Assembly (NCBI GenBank): GCA_019802505.1
Contig: JAFMOC010000003.1
Span: forward strand, 9,105,001 to 9,169,000
DNA: 64,000 nt
Direction of reading: 5' to 3'
Source of the DNA: Corydoras sp. C115
Lineage: Eukaryota; Chordata; Actinopteri; Siluriformes; Callichthyidae
Below, piece after piece: positions 1 to 14,200 of the stretch. The position numbers and the translations under genes were made by a program. Within the stretch, counting starts at the first letter, position 1. Each line of letters opens with the position of its first letter. A model generated the notes under the pieces. That model did no database searches. It was not told the origin of the DNA and saw only the letters and a list, made by a program, of their open reading frames with translations.

Positions 1-300
1 AGCTCCTCATCGGATCCATCAGCAACTAATGAGATAGCAAAAATCAGCACCAACCTTTAGTACGAGATTATGAAGGCGCGCGCCACTTTCCGTAAACAAA
101 AAGCTTAAAATCAAATGCATACATATCAACACATAACCTTTAACCATCGCCATTTTTAAACAGCAAACGCCGAGCCAGCGCACAGTTATCATTTCCGGAT
201 CAACACTCGTGACGCTTCAAATTCCAAATCCACTCGTATTCCGACTCTGAACTCTGAATGGCTGTTTAGAATGACTGAGCACACGTGAGCGATACTATCT
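1..300. other. Window edge with a small CpG cluster
   Basis: Contains ggcgcgcgcc near 76-85 and no open frame of note. It could hold the ndor1 first exon or a promoter shared with a gene to the left, because a minus-strand ATG (19-17) runs off the edge. Neither is proven. Confidence 0.2.
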
Positions 301-309
301 GATAACCAA

Positions 310-626
310 CCATCCATCCATCCATCCATCTATTATCTTCTGCTTAATCCTCTATTAGGGTCGCAGGGGATCCCCATGCCCATCTATTGGAGAACATTTT
401 GGGCGCTGTGCAGATACACCCAGGACGGGGCGCCTATCTGGCCACACACACTCACTCACCTACACAGATACACTCTATATGGGGCTGTGGGAGGAAACCG
501 GAAAACCCGGGTGAAACCCACGCTGACAAGGGGAGAACATGGAAACTCCACCCAGATTGGGATTCGAACCGAGAATCCCCAGTGCTGAGAGGCGAACGTG
601 CTAACCACTAAGCCACCGTGCTGTCC
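310..626 (-). repeat. tRNA-derived SINE, near full length
   Basis: Minus-orientation copy of the window's dominant SINE, from a (CATC)n tail to the tRNA-like head. A nine-base direct repeat atctgataa occurs at 297-305 and 632-640, a probable target-site duplication. Confidence 0.85.
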
Positions 627-815
627 ACACGATCTGATAATGTGGATTATAAATAAAGAAATAATTTAGCAACTTAACAAAGCTTGCTATCGCATGTTCA
701 CGACTTATTTTTGAGCAACCCCAAATACACCTGACACAGGGATCGTTTTTTTAGATGCCAGATGTGGGTTTATATGCGTTTATGATTGAAGACTTTGTAA
801 TATGTATATGACAAT

Positions 816-1160
816 TGGGTGGCTTAGTGGGTAGAATGTTCGCCTCAGTGCTGTTGATCTAGGTTCGAATCCCAATCTGGGTGGAGTTTCCATGTTCTCC
901 CTGTATCTGTGTGGACTTCCATCGGGATCTCCGGTTTCCTCTCACATTTCAAAAACATGGATTCACGGTAAATTAAAATGCTATAAATTGCCCCATATAG
1001 ATTGTGTGTGTGAGTGAGCAAGTGTGTGCCCAGTGATAGATTGGCACCCTGTCCTGGATGTGTCTACCCACCCCCGAAATGCTCACTCTTGAATGGGCAT
1101 AAGGAACCCCCTTACAACACTAATAGAGGATTAAGTACAACATAATGAACGAATGAATTA
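816..1160 (+). repeat. tRNA-derived SINE, diverged
   Basis: Plus copy with A-box-like GTGGCTTAGTGG, an exact B-box GGTTCGAATCC, and a degraded gaacgaatgaat tail. Confidence 0.85.
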
Positions 1161-1269
1161 ACGATTAAAATTAAAAAGTATTTTGAGAAACTGATGGACT
1201 ACAAAAAGTAACTAGAAATCAAAGACCATTTATTTAGTAAGTGCAGAAACAATGAATCTAATAAAATAG

Positions 1270-1790
1270 CCGATGTGTGTGTTTTAATTGGTGTACTGTT
1301 CCCTGTCAGGCAGTATTGCTGTGTCTGACCACATGCTAAACATACAGAACACACTAAAGCAGATTAACTTAATTTGTCTGTAAATAAACAAATGGATTAC
1401 AGTTTTTAATTGTAAAACTACTAAGTCCATCTATATGATCAGTGGAACTAAAAAAATGAACAAGCAAAATATGAATAAAATCTTTTTAAAAAAACACCCC
1501 TATATCATGTTAACTTACTTTATCCTAAATTAATTCTGCTTGTGAAGTATAAAATTTAGTAGAAAATGGTCAATTTATCCATAGAAAACAAAATTAATTT
1601 ATTACCACTAATAAGTCAATTAATTATCCCTGTGTCTGTGTGGGTTTCTTCACACAATCCAAAAACAAGGTGTATCAACTGCTCTCAATTGCCCAGCGAT
1701 GGATAGGATGTGTCTGCTCAGTGTTCTCACATAGATGGGTTTATTGGAGTCTGTTAATCCCTGAACTGTGAGGTAACAGATGGATTTTAA
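1270..1790 (+). repeat. Old repeat fragments
   Basis: Bases 1385-1455 resemble the inverted end of the element at 46674-47187 (the block acaaatggattacag... then aagtccatctatatgatcagtgg). Bases 1627-1745 are a decayed internal piece of the SINE family. No gene is visible. Confidence 0.5.
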
Positions 1791-2356
1791 TTGAATTTAA
1801 TTGATTTTTTTAGGAGCTGTTTTTTAGGAGCTGGTATTATGGTTATACATTGTGTTGATGCTGGAGACTTTCTGTACATGTGTGACAGGCAGGGAAATAA
1901 CCTGCAACGGATCACCATCATGTCACTGTTTTATTATAGTTATGATACGATAGTGATTTAGTTATAGTTATCTATTGTACTGTATGTATAGGACCTGTGT
2001 CATGAACCATGCTGACACAATGTGCACACAAACAGCAGCAAGCAAGGTCTCGAACCTTAAAGATCTATGATTGGACGCTGAATGAACTAAGAGCCAATCA
2101 TAGAGAAGGAGGTGGGGCATATCTTAATACAGGTAGGAAAAGAATATTGTGCGGAGACACTGAGCTGTGTGTCAGTAGTTTAGTTATTCTTATTGTTATA
2201 ATATTAGTGCGGTTATTGTGATATGAGAGAAAGGTACGGGATTGTTGTTTAAATATTATTTTATTTGCATAATAACCATACAACTTAGTGATGTGACTAA
2301 TTTAGTCTGCTTAATGTGTACAGGATGTTTGTCCATACAAACCGCTGTCTTAAGTC

Positions 2357-2358
<2 letters not shown>

Positions 2359-2408
<50 letters not shown>
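2359..2408. repeat. (GT)n microsatellite
   Basis: About 25 uninterrupted GT units. Confidence 0.97.
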
Positions 2409-2411
<3 letters not shown>

Positions 2412-2514
2412 TTTTCTGTGTAAATATTGTACACTGTGACTTAAGACTTAAGACGATGTGCAGTTGTTTAATGAGTTGGGCTCATTTGGAGATCAGCTAG
2501 AAGTCAATGTGGTT

Positions 2515-2597
2515 CTATGTGGACTATGAGGTTCATAGTCGATTACGGTTCTCCGAATCGAATCGTCGAATCAGCGAATATTGCAGCTGACCCCTAT
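2515..2597 (+). mobile_element. Right-end fragment of a hAT MITE
   Basis: Shares the block from ctatgaggttcatagtcga to cagctgacccct with the complete element at 49486-49892. The left end is missing. Confidence 0.7.
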
Positions 2598-2736
2598 TGT
2601 ACATATTAATGTAAAGATCAATTGGACTTTTTGAACTGCACTTAAATGTCAAACCATTTAATGAAATGTCATTATACATTGTATTTGCATCTTGTATAAT
2701 TATTGTATGTGTTTATGTGTTTGAAAAGTAATGATT

Positions 2737-3093
2737 CATTCATTCATTATCTTCCGCTTTATCCTATATATTAGGGTCACGGTGGGGTTCCCCATGCCCA
2801 TCCAGGGGAGAATGTTTCGGGCACGGGGCAGATAGACCGAGGACAGGACAATCTATCGCTGGGGAAACACTCACTCACACAGACACACATGCATACACAC
2901 TCTATATGGGGCAATTTGGAGAACTCAATTGACTTGTTCCATGTTTTTGGACTGTGGGAGGAAACCAGAGAACCTGGAGGAAACCCACGCAGACACGGGG
3001 AGAACATGGAAACTCCACCCAGATGGGGATTCGAACCGGGAATCCCTAGTGCTGAGAGGCGAACGTGCTAACCACTAAGCCACCGTGCCACCC
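2737..3093 (-). repeat. Full-length tRNA-derived SINE with perfect TSD
   Basis: Flanked by the identical 13-mer AAAAGTAATGATT at 2724-2736 and 3094-3106. Orientation is tail (ATTC)n on the left and tRNA-like head on the right. It is the cleanest full-length reference copy in the window. Confidence 0.95.
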
Positions 3094-3262
3094 AAAAGTA
3101 ATGATTTTTATGCTTGATTAATTTGAATTAATTTTTATGCTTAATTAATTTTAAATGAAAAGCTTTCAAAAATAAACATTTAAAATTTTACCACTGCCTT
3201 AATTACACTTAGTATTCAATTTCTCATCTCAGTAGCTTCTGATTAATATTGTACTATAGTCC

Positions 3263-3281
3263 GGGGGGGGGGGGGGGGGGG
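3263..3281. repeat. Poly-G tract
   Basis: A run of about 19 G upstream of ndor1. Confidence 0.9.
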
Positions 3282-3706
3282 GAGTGTAGACACTCACTGG
3301 GCACACATATACATTAGTATTTAATTTAAAACATTAATATCACATTTAAACACATTTTGTTGGATCATTTTTGTAAATTTAATTTCTCACAACACGAGAG
3401 TGCAGAATAGAGATGAGACCTTTACAGATTTGGTACAATTATTGTTTATGAAACAATCCCTGATTGTTATACAATTGTTATACAGCTTCCAGTTGTTATT
3501 CATATTTTTATTATTTGTGCTTACAATAAATGAATTGTAACATTTTTAAATACGATTAATTGCAAAAACAAATAATCATCTCACCACTTGTTCAGAACCA
3601 GGTGACTGGTTCTTAAACACTGAAAATATAAAAACTAACTTTTGCAAGGAAACTAGATTTTCTTTCTGAATTCCAAATCCTAGTTATCTGTATTTTTTGT
3701 GACAGG

Positions 3707-3841
3707 ATGTCATCGAACACACTGTTGATTCTGTATGGAAGTCAGACTGGAACAGCTCAAGACACTGCAGAAAGAATCAGTCGTCAAGCACAAAGGAGGA
3801 GGATCAGCGTCCGGTCAATGGATCTGGACAGTTATAATGTG
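3707..3841 (+). CDS. ndor1: ndor1 coding exon 1
   Basis: Encodes residues 1-45 with the FMN phosphate-binding loop GSQTGTAQ. Phase-0 donor. The bases before the ATG read ttttttgtgacag|G, a plausible 3' splice site, so this exon probably starts at 3706 and follows a 5' UTR exon I could not place. Confidence 0.93.
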
Positions 3842-6800
3842 GTCAGTGTAGAGGTTTAATTTCCTTGTGTTGTGTTCACAAAAATGCACAGAAGTCTGAT
3901 TGTTAGTTTTACTATTTAATAAATGCATTACAGTGATATTTAGTGATGTGAAGTTCAGTTATGTGATAGTTCCGGCTTTCGACTAAGATATAAATGTTTT
4001 ATATGTAGTGATTTGTAAAAAACTTCAATGAGAAAAGTAAAACACAAAGTATTAATTTTTGCCAAGATCGGCTGAAATATAAGGCTACAGCTGATGATAA
4101 ATTAAAAGCTGTGTGGGTGCCAAAAGAGCCATCTTTTCTTTGGGAGCCATATCATAATGTTTCATTTGTGAGGATGTGATGAGTCTGTTTGGTAAAGTAA
4201 TATGACAATTTAAAAATTCCTTAAAAACTATTTACCTAACTGTCATGCTGCATGATGAAGCCCCAAGCATACGGAGCTAATTTAGGACTAGTATTTAATG
4301 TTAATTTGAAGGAAACAATTTCAATCTTGATCTTTAAAAATAAAAGACTACTTAGACTACTCGGAGTCTTCAGTGGACCAGAGTGTTTTGTGCTTGTTGT
4401 CGCTTCTTTTTATTTGTATTCTTCAACACTGTTTTGACTTGCTGGGTTCTCCCTCTGTATAGGCACTGACATGTTACAATTTCTCCTTACACACTTTCTT
4501 TTCTCCTCAGATGCTTGTTCATGTATCTGCTCTTTACTCTATTTTCTATCCAGCTGACACACCAAACAGCTGTCAACCCTAATTGAACACCCCAGCTGTG
4601 TGTATCTGTACTGTAGTGTTATCGGCTCTGTGGTGTTCCCAGTGCAGACTGTAGCTTTTTCAGACTAGTACTAACCTCCTTTGCATTTTTCTATTAGCTA
4701 TTACCCTTTTTCGGGGTTACAGGCTGCTGCCTTCCACCTCCATCCATCACCAGTCCCTCTTTGTTGGATCACCGGTGAAACACACAATAACTCCTTCTAT
4801 GCTATGGGCCTCTTATGATGCCTCCATCCAACAGGTTCTGTACTGCTTTGACATCTCTTCTTTGCCTTCAAGAAGCCTGTAATGCAAAGAGGTACCAGTC
4901 TTTTTGGTGGCAGGACGTGTTGAGTTATCTATTAGATTTTCTCCAACAACATATTTGGCAGGCTGTTGACTCGGATATCCCTGATTTGAGAATCTTCCTA
5001 ATTTCATTTAATGTTTATGTTCTCTTAATTGTTCCATCCCATTTATGTACTTTTCTCACATTACTTTTATTACTGTGTGTTTCAGACTGTGCGATTGTTC
5101 TGACTGCAGAGTCTCCTTTAAATTAATTAAAGGATATGGGATTTACCCTGTATGATGGTGTTTGAGTCAGTTTATAACAGTGCCATTACTTGTTAGATGT
5201 TCTGCTTGTACCATCAGTTGGTGGCTGGCAGTCCCTCACCTGAACCACATAGATGGCAGGGGACCAACCTCCCTTTCAATCTTTTAGTGAATCACTTTGC
5301 TGTTATCTTCAATGGCCGTCTGACCTGGTCTTCTCCTTTGCTTTACTTTGTCCGAGTCTCTCTTCTTTGGGGGAATCAGGTCTGACATTATCTTTATCCA
5401 CACTTTCTTTAAATCTTTATCACACAGTTGGTCATTTTTGTCTCTCAGTTTCCATATTCACATCTCGTCAACAAATGTTTTCTTGTAGGGCATGGCTTCT
5501 TATTTTTGTCCTGGACACTTTTTCACTTTTCTATCTCTCACCGCTTTTTTTTTTACATTTCTGTAGTTTTGTTAATGATGTTATAGATGGTTCATACTTA
5601 GTGTCTTTGGCTGGTGACCTCCTAATTAACTTTACCAAAGTTCTTCTTATCCAGTCATTCATGGTTGGTACACAGATAATTGTATTCTATGTCAATTCAT
5701 TGCTTTGAGGTTCTGTGCACTGATGATGGGTCATGCTTGCTTCAAGCACTTCAGCTTACTGGGTCTTGAGCTCCCAGGTCTACAAACTAATCAACTTCAT
5801 TCTGGATAAGGACTTTCTTTCCTCCTCCTCCACAACTGATGTTTTCTGGTTAAACATGTGTCTCCCTTCGTTATGTCTTGTATTTGTCATAGTCTTTAAT
5901 GCTGGTGGAAATACCTAAGAATTATGGTGCTGCACCACCAAGCAGTCATAGATTTCACCCAAGCATGTCGTGGTTGTCACCCCCACCTGCAACAGACAAG
6001 AAAATGGTCGTACACACACACACACACAAACACACACAGGGTGTGGTGCTACACTAGGGCTTTGGGAGAAAATCTTTTCCACCAGGGGTGTTACACAAAA
6101 GTTTCTTAAACACATGAGAGAAAGATAAGCGGAAAAGTGAGACCCAGACAGACAGTTAACGCAGACAAGCCACAGATGAGATGCATTACCTTCATTATCA
6201 TTACCTTACATCTCTCCACTTACAGTAATTTAATTGTGGCTCTGTAAGACAAATGCATTTTGTTGAATCTATGAATTTGTGTAGTTATTTAAAATTAAAT
6301 ATAAAGATGAGGCTTATGCATTCATGTTTTTTAGGCAAACCTGATATTGGACTCTTTTGTGGTTTTTGTGTGTTCCACCACAGGCCAGGGTGACCCCCCT
6401 GACAACATGAAGGTAAAAAGTGTTCAATTATTCATACATTTGTTCATATTTTAACATGCTCTTTGGATCAGGTTTAAATGGCATATTATAATATGTCCAG
6501 GAGTTTGTATGGCAAAAGGTAAGTAATCACACTGGACTAGTTGTTAGTCTACAGAGAAGACAGACGGTCAACACAGGCAACTATTTTGAACTAGTCTAGT
6601 AGTCTAATCTTACTGTGAGAGGAACCTGAAGCTATGAGGAAGCTCATGTGGGCAGAAAGGCAGAAAGAACATCGAAATGTCATTTAAATTTCAAAGACTG
6701 CTCTGCCCAGCGATAGATTGGCGTCCTGTCCTGGGTGTATCTGCCCAGCGCCTGAAACGTTCTCCCCTTGATTGGCATGGGGAACCCCCCCGCAACCCTA

Positions 6801-9800
6801 ATATAGGATAAAGTGGAATATAATGAATGAAAAAAGACTGCTCTGGTCAACTGTGCAGTCTATGTGAGAAACAGTGTGATGTCAGTAATACAAATTCTTG
6901 TGTGAGGACTTAATAACAATATTTTAGTTATAGCTGAAGAAATCTGTTGTTGTCTTGCAGAATTTTTGGAGATTTATTTTCAGGAAGTCTTTGCCTGCAG
7001 ACTCTCTGTGTCACTTAGACTGTGCAGTACTTGGCCTGGGAGACTCATCTTATCTCAAGTGAGTTAAGAAAGGAACCTAGCAGTAAAATTAAATAACTGC
7101 TATTAATAATAAAAATATTACAATTAATTGTTATTTCATAAAAAAATCCAATTCAGTAGTCTGTATGACTGTAGGTGGATCTTTGATTAAAATTATATTA
7201 TTAACGTGGCTGTAACTGATTACGATTATTAATGTGGCTGTAACTGACACATTTTATATAGAATACAGAATGACCCATTTTTAGTATGACATATTTCACA
7301 GGAAATATGAAGTTAATAGAAGCAGAAATGCAACACAATAATTTGCTTATTAGAAAACATGTTTAAAATACAGATACTTTTGTTCTGATTAAAAAAAGCC
7401 ATTAAATTTGTATTTCATGTGTATGATTTGTGTAAATTTCTGCATGACTATAAACATATGACCCCTCAAATGTATCTTTGCACAGTGTACATTTACAAGT
7501 ATGTATAAATGTACAAATACATTTATAATTTACTAGAATTAAGTCCCCTATAGCCCAAACAGTGTCATTCCCAGTCCATGGATTACATTCTATAAGCAAC
7601 ATATTTTTTAATTTTAACTTTTTTTGTACTGTGTCTTAAAGACACCAACTATATTAATGTTTAATGTGTTTCTTTGTAATGCTATTTCTATTACTTTTAG
7701 GTTTAACTTTGTAGCTAAAAAGCTTTATAAGCGATTGCTGCAGCTTGGCGCTAACATGCTGCTTCCTGTTGGTCTGGCAGATGATCAACATGATTTGGGG
7801 TAAATGATATATGTTCTATCATCTTACATGTAATGATGTCAATTTCCCTTATATTTTGTGTTGTTAGTTATACTGTTTGTTTATCAAATTATACATATTC
7901 AAATGAGCTTATTTATTTTTGAAGTCCATGCTATTGTTTTTAGAAGGAACCAAAATAATTACACTTTTACAGACTTCACAGACAACAACTGGTAAATATA
8001 TTTCATAATAAACTGAGCCTTATGTTAGCATCACTAGTAGGAGTTATATATCTCTAGAGTGCTAATTGCTAGTCCCAAAGACACAGACACTTTGACTCTC
8101 TCTCTCTCTCTCACTCTCTCACTCTCACACACACACACACACAAAAACTTAGCAGCAGACATTGGAGGACATGCAAACTCAGAAAGTACCCTGGTCACTG
8201 GTCCCTTTAATTGAATCCAAGACTTTTTAATAAATCATTCTGACATAAATCAAATTTAACATACATGCCAGACGGATTGTATGGTATTATCTGATACCTT
8301 GTGTATTTCCAGTCTGTCAGCTATGCTGTATTCTGCTTTCTTGTGGTATACTTATTTTTGCGCAGACCAGATGGAGTGATTGATCCTTGGTTGACTGCAT
8401 TTTGGCAAAAAGCACTGTCTTTGTATCCTCCTGGTTTAGACCAAATCCCGGATCAAGATCCGTAAGCCCTCTCTTGTTTGTTGCATTATATTGACATGAT
8501 TTTAAGACATGTTTTATTTTCTATAATTTTCTCTTTTTTGAAATTAGATTTTCAGATAGATTATGTGGCTCATAAAGTTGTGTGCCTTTGTACTGCGCAC
8601 CAGTGTTTTTGTTCCTAGGCTAATGTGACCAAGTGATTATTCTCAAAAACACAGGGGTGCGGTACTGTACAACGGTAGCAGCTGCTCTGGACTGATAAGT
8701 CAAAATTCGATATAACATGTTCCAACAAAAGGTTGACTAATCATGTTACCACTGAGAACATTAATTTTGTTTTTGATCAAGCAGATATTAATTTGATTTA
8801 TTTTTTGCTTTCTTTTAAGTACCAGCAGTGTGTTACATAGTAAATTATTCGAACATTTATTTAAAATTATCATTATCATCAACTTGTGGGTCCTACATCT
8901 TTAATATAGTTGAGACTAATGTTATTTCTGGATTGTTGCTGTAGCATGTTGACCTGGAACATGCCAAAAATGGCAGAAATGTAAAAACAAAGCAAAAAAT
9001 TACTGGTAAAGGGGTACATCATATGACAGCACTGTTTATAGTATATCTTATAATATGTATTTTTCCATTCTGTCATTATTTTTATCATGAGCTTGAAAAT
9101 TAAAAGATGTACGTGATATGAAATTCTCTTTCTTTCTCTTTCTAAAGACTTCCTCCTCGCTTTATTTTCCATTTCCTGGATAAAGACACAGACAATCCAG
9201 TTGAAATGAAACCTCACAATGAACAACATCCTCCATTTTCCTCCCATCCCTTTCTAGCTCGGATGGTATCTAATCAAAGAGTAACAGACCCCACTCATTT
9301 CCAGGATGTGAGGCATATAGAGTTAGACATAACAGACTCAAAAATCCAGTGAGTAGTCATTCTGAATGTCATTCTTTATAATGCATGTTTTTTTTAATGT
9401 GCATTGACACTAACCAAATGAAAACATGTGTGGCAGGTACAGTGCTGGTGATGTTGTGATGATGAGACCTTACAATTCTACTGAAGATGTAGAGCAGTTT
9501 TGCAAGCTCCTCGGTCTTGACCCTGAGCGCTACTTTCTGCTTAAACCTACTAATGTTGACACAGGTGTGTTCACATGTGTTTAATCTTATTAATGGAGTC
9601 ATACTATGAAGTTAATACTATTTATAACACTAAATTATAAGTAAAATAAATGTTAAATGTACATGTTTATATACAGTCATATGCAAAAGTTTGGGCACCC
9701 CTATTAATCTTAATCATTTTTAGTTCTAAATATTTGGGTGTTTGCATCAGCCATTTAAGTTTCATATATCTAATAACTGATGGACACAGTAATATTGAAT

Positions 9801-11206
9801 ATTGAAATGAGGTTTATCGTACTAACAGAAAATGTGGAATATGCATTAAACCAAAATTTGACAGGTGCAAAAGTATGGGCACCTCAACAGAAAAGTGACA
9901 TTAATATTTAGTAGATCCTCCTTTTGCAAAAAGAACAGCCTCTAGTCGCTTCCTGTAGCTTGTAATCAGTTCCTGGATCCTGGATGAAGGTATTTTTTTG
10001 ACCATTCCTCTTTACAAAACAATTCCAGTTCAGTTAAGTTTGATGGTCGCCGAGCATGGACAGCCCACTTCAAATCATCCCACAGATGTTCAATAATATT
10101 CAGGTCTGGGGACTGGGATGGTCATTCCAGAACACTGTAATTGTTCCTCTGCATGAATGCCTGAGTAGATTTGGAGCAGTGTTTTGGATCATTGTCTTGC
10201 TGAAATATCCATCCCCGCGTAACTTCAACTTCGTCACTGATTCTTGAACATTATTCTCAAGAATCTGCTGAGTGGAATCCATGCGACCCTCAACTTTAAC
10301 AAGATTCCCAGTGGCGGCATTGGCCACACAGCCCCAAAGCATAATGCAACCTCCACCAAATTTTACAGTGGGTAGCAAGTGTTTTTCTTGGAATGCTGTG
10401 TTTTTTTGACGCCATGCATAATGCCTTTTTGTATGACCAAACAACTCAATCTTTGTTTCATCAGTCCACAGGACCTTCTTCCAAAATGAAGCTGGCTTGT
10501 CCAAATGAACTTTTGCATACTTCAGGCACCTCTGTTTGTGGCGTGCTTGCAGAAACGGCTTCTTTTGCATCACTCTCCCATACAGCCTTTCTGATATTTT
10601 TCTTGGCCTGCCACTTCTGGGCTTAACAAGAACTGTCCCTGTGGTCTTCCATTTCCTTAATATGTTCATCACAGTGGAAACTGACAGGTTAAATCTCTGA
10701 GACAACTTTTGTATCCTTCCCCTGAACAACTATGTTGAACAATCTTTGTTTTCAGATCATTTGAGAGTTGTTTTGAGGAGCCCATGATGCCACTCTTCAG
10801 AAGAGATTCAAATAGGACAACAACTTGCAATTAGCCACCTTAAATACCTTTACTCATGATTGGATACACCTGGCTATGGAGTTCAAAGCTCACTGAGGTT
10901 ACCAAACCAGTTTTGTGCTTCAGTAAGTCAGTAAAAAGTAGTTAGGAGTATTCAAATCAATAAAATGATAAGGGTACCCATACTTTTGCACCTGTCAAAT
11001 TTTGGTTTAATGCATATTGCACATTTTCTGTTAGTACAATAAACCTCATTTCAATCCTGAGATATTACCGTGTCCATCAGTTATTAGATATATCAAACTG
11101 AAATGGCTGATGCAAACACCCAAATATTTATACTAAAAATGATTAAGATTAATAGGGGTGCCCAAACTTTTGCATATGACTGTAAGTGCAACAAATATTC
11201 ACTGGT

Positions 11207-11283
<77 letters not shown>

Positions 11284-14200
11284 ATAACTTATTTAAGTAT
11301 TCTGGTGCATGGTAGTTTCAGAGACAATATTTATGCTTATTTAGCATTTTTTTTTGTCTTATTTTAAACAGTAATATGTACTTCTGTAAAATAATCTGTT
11401 TTTCTTAGCTCCTATTCCTGCACGCTTGCCTCAGCCGTGTTCCATGGAGTTTCTGGTTAGAGAGTATTTAGACATTGCCGCAGTGCCGCGTCGCTCTTTT
11501 TTTGAGTTGCTTGCCACATTTGCCACTAACCAGCTGGAGCGAGAAAAACTGGCTGAGTTCAGCTCGGCACAGGGGCAGGAAGAATTGCATAGCTACTGCA
11601 GCAGACCGAGGCGCACAGCTTTGGAGGTAAATTTCAGTATTTTCTTGTTAAAACCAGTAAATGGTGATTATTAATCCAATGACATATACCTACATTATAG
11701 CTAATAATGTGCTTAAACTTTATTACTATTTATCATTGTTTGGACATGACTAGGTATATTGTTTGTGCTTCTGGGTATAAAACAACATTAATTAAAAAAA
11801 ATGCAGGAGCTGGTCATAAAATAAGAATATTACGAGTTGATTTATTTTAGGAATTCCAATCAAAAAATGAAACACATTATAGAAGATTATCTATCTATCT
11901 ATCGACCTACCGACCGACCGACCAACTTTACAGTTGTCCAAAAGAAGACCATCGAGAACTTTCACAAGGAGGTTAAGAAACAAAACATCATTGCTAATGA
12001 GGCTGGCTGGTCACAGAACTCTGTGTCCAAGCACAATAGAGAGGTGAAGGCAAGGAAAGGCCTTGTCTGGGCTGAAGACAAAATGGACTGTACTGGAGGA
12101 AGTTAAGCACTGAATGTTGCTTGAGGTCCAGACTAAAGGTTCTACAGTCAGTGATGGTTTGGGGTGCCATGTCATCTGCTGGTATTAGTCCATTGTGTTT
12201 TATGAAGTTCAAGGCCGCATTGCTGTAATACAGGCCAATAGAGCCCCAACTAAATATTGAGTGCTGTTTATGCTCATACTCTTCATGTTCATAATTTTCA
12301 TTTGGCCATCCTTTCTAAAAATCCTTTTTTGGTCTTGGTCAAATGTTCTGAGATACATTTTTTTATTAGATGTTATTAAATTTTTTATTTTTATTATTTG
12401 ACACTTATAATCATCAAAATGAAAATAACTAAACATTTGTAATATATCAGTCTGTGTGTAATGAATTAATTAATTTAATATACATACATGATTCACAGTT
12501 TAAATGGAATTACTGAAATAAATCAACTTTTTTATGATATTCTAATTTTGTGAGCAGAACCTGTATATTGGTAAGGAATCCCAGCAACCTGCTCATTTAT
12601 TCTCTGACCCTATTGAACAAGTTTCAGTAACAGTGTTAGAGCCTTTTTATACAGTAGTTGCCATGGCACTGTGAAGAATCAATACTCGTATACTGGCATT
12701 TAAAAGTGAGTGTGATGATGAGGTATTCTTAATATGAAGTAACATAGTGTAGTTTGAACGTTTTTAGCATTATTGCTATTCCTAAACACATTTTACTGAT
12801 TTAACAAAAGCTTAGAATTACTTAATGATGAAAATAATGTTATAAACAGAGTAGGATGAACTTGCATTGTCTTGTTAGTAAATTTTTTAAATGACCGTTT
12901 CTCTGAATCAGGTCCTTGTGGATTTTCCTCACACAACAGCTGAACTGAATGTGAACTACCTTTTGGATTTGTTTCCTGAAATCCAGCCACGCTCCTTCTC
13001 AATAGCATCTTCTTTATTGGTAAATCCCACATACTGCACAATTGCGTAATATGTACATATACAATACCATATTTTCTGGACTATAAGGCGCACCTCAAAG
13101 CCTAAAATTTTCCCAGAAATCGGACGTGCGCCTTATAATCCGGTGCACCTTATATGTGTACTGAGTTCCAAAATCTATAAAAGTATTGTTGTGCGACCCG
13201 GTGGTTTTTTCCACACATCAAAAAAGTGTGAAAAGCCGTGTGAAGAAAATTAATTCGGAGCTTGCCGTCATTCCGGGAGGATAAAGAACTCCGACCGCTG
13301 GACATTGGCGTAAACAGGGCGTTTAAAGTAAAGTTGCGGGCGGCGTGGGAGCGATGGCGAACACACGTTTACTAAAACTCGGGAGGCGGCGGCGGGCGAG
13401 TTACGCCACCGTCTGTGAATGGATTGTGGATGCCTGGGCTAAGGTTTCTGCTGTAACTGTTGTCCGAGCTTTCGCGAAAGCCGGCATCATTACTGAACAG
13501 CCGCTCGATAGTGAAATTGCGCAGCTTTTTAATTCAGACACAGAAGATGAGGACTTTGATGGTTTTGTGGGAGAAGAGTGATTAAAATAATGTGTGTTTT
13601 GTCAAGTAGTAGAATAAACTTCAATTATAAATCACCGATTTGCATCCTTTACTTTTCTTGTAAATCGTATGTTTTAGCAAGTTCCTTATAATACGGTGCC
13701 GTACAGAATAAGTACCGTACAGAAATGGAGTCCGTAATTGAGACTGCGCCTTACGGTGGGTCAAATATAGAAATAGACCCCGTAATTCAGACTGCGCCTT
13801 ATAATACCTTATGGCCCGGAAAATACGGTATATATACATAATTTCATGTTGCTTTTTGCTAGATGACATAATTTATAAAATATACTTATAGTATCAGTGT
13901 TATAATCTGTATAAATATGTATAAAATTTTGTAGATTTTTAATGTTCAAATTCACGTCACTCATTTCTTAGTGGTTGCTCATCAATCTTCAGTACCTGAT
14001 CTCTAAGGTGCTCTTGTGTATAGCTCTTGTATAGCTATTTCACTGATGATCTTTATGATTTGAAGTACACTGTATCTGTTTTACCTTATATTTAAGGAAC
14101 ACCCACATCAGATTCAGATCTTGGTAGCAGTGGTGAAATATAAAACCAGACTTCATAAGCCTCGCAAAGGCCTCTGCTCATCCTGGCTGGCATCTCTGGA

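Noticed and set aside
5253..5708. 151-codon frame in ndor1 intron 1
   Set aside because: Leu/Ser/Phe-rich translation of a CT-rich tract with no recognisable motif, inside a confident intron.
8700..9247. Minus-strand frames opposite ndor1 exon 6
   Set aside because: They are shadows of the exon and of AT-rich intron sequence, with no motif.
11837..12106. 89-codon frame in ndor1 intron 8 as an exon
   Set aside because: It spans a tetranucleotide repeat and decayed Tc1 sequence, and ndor1 exons 8 and 9 join in frame without it.
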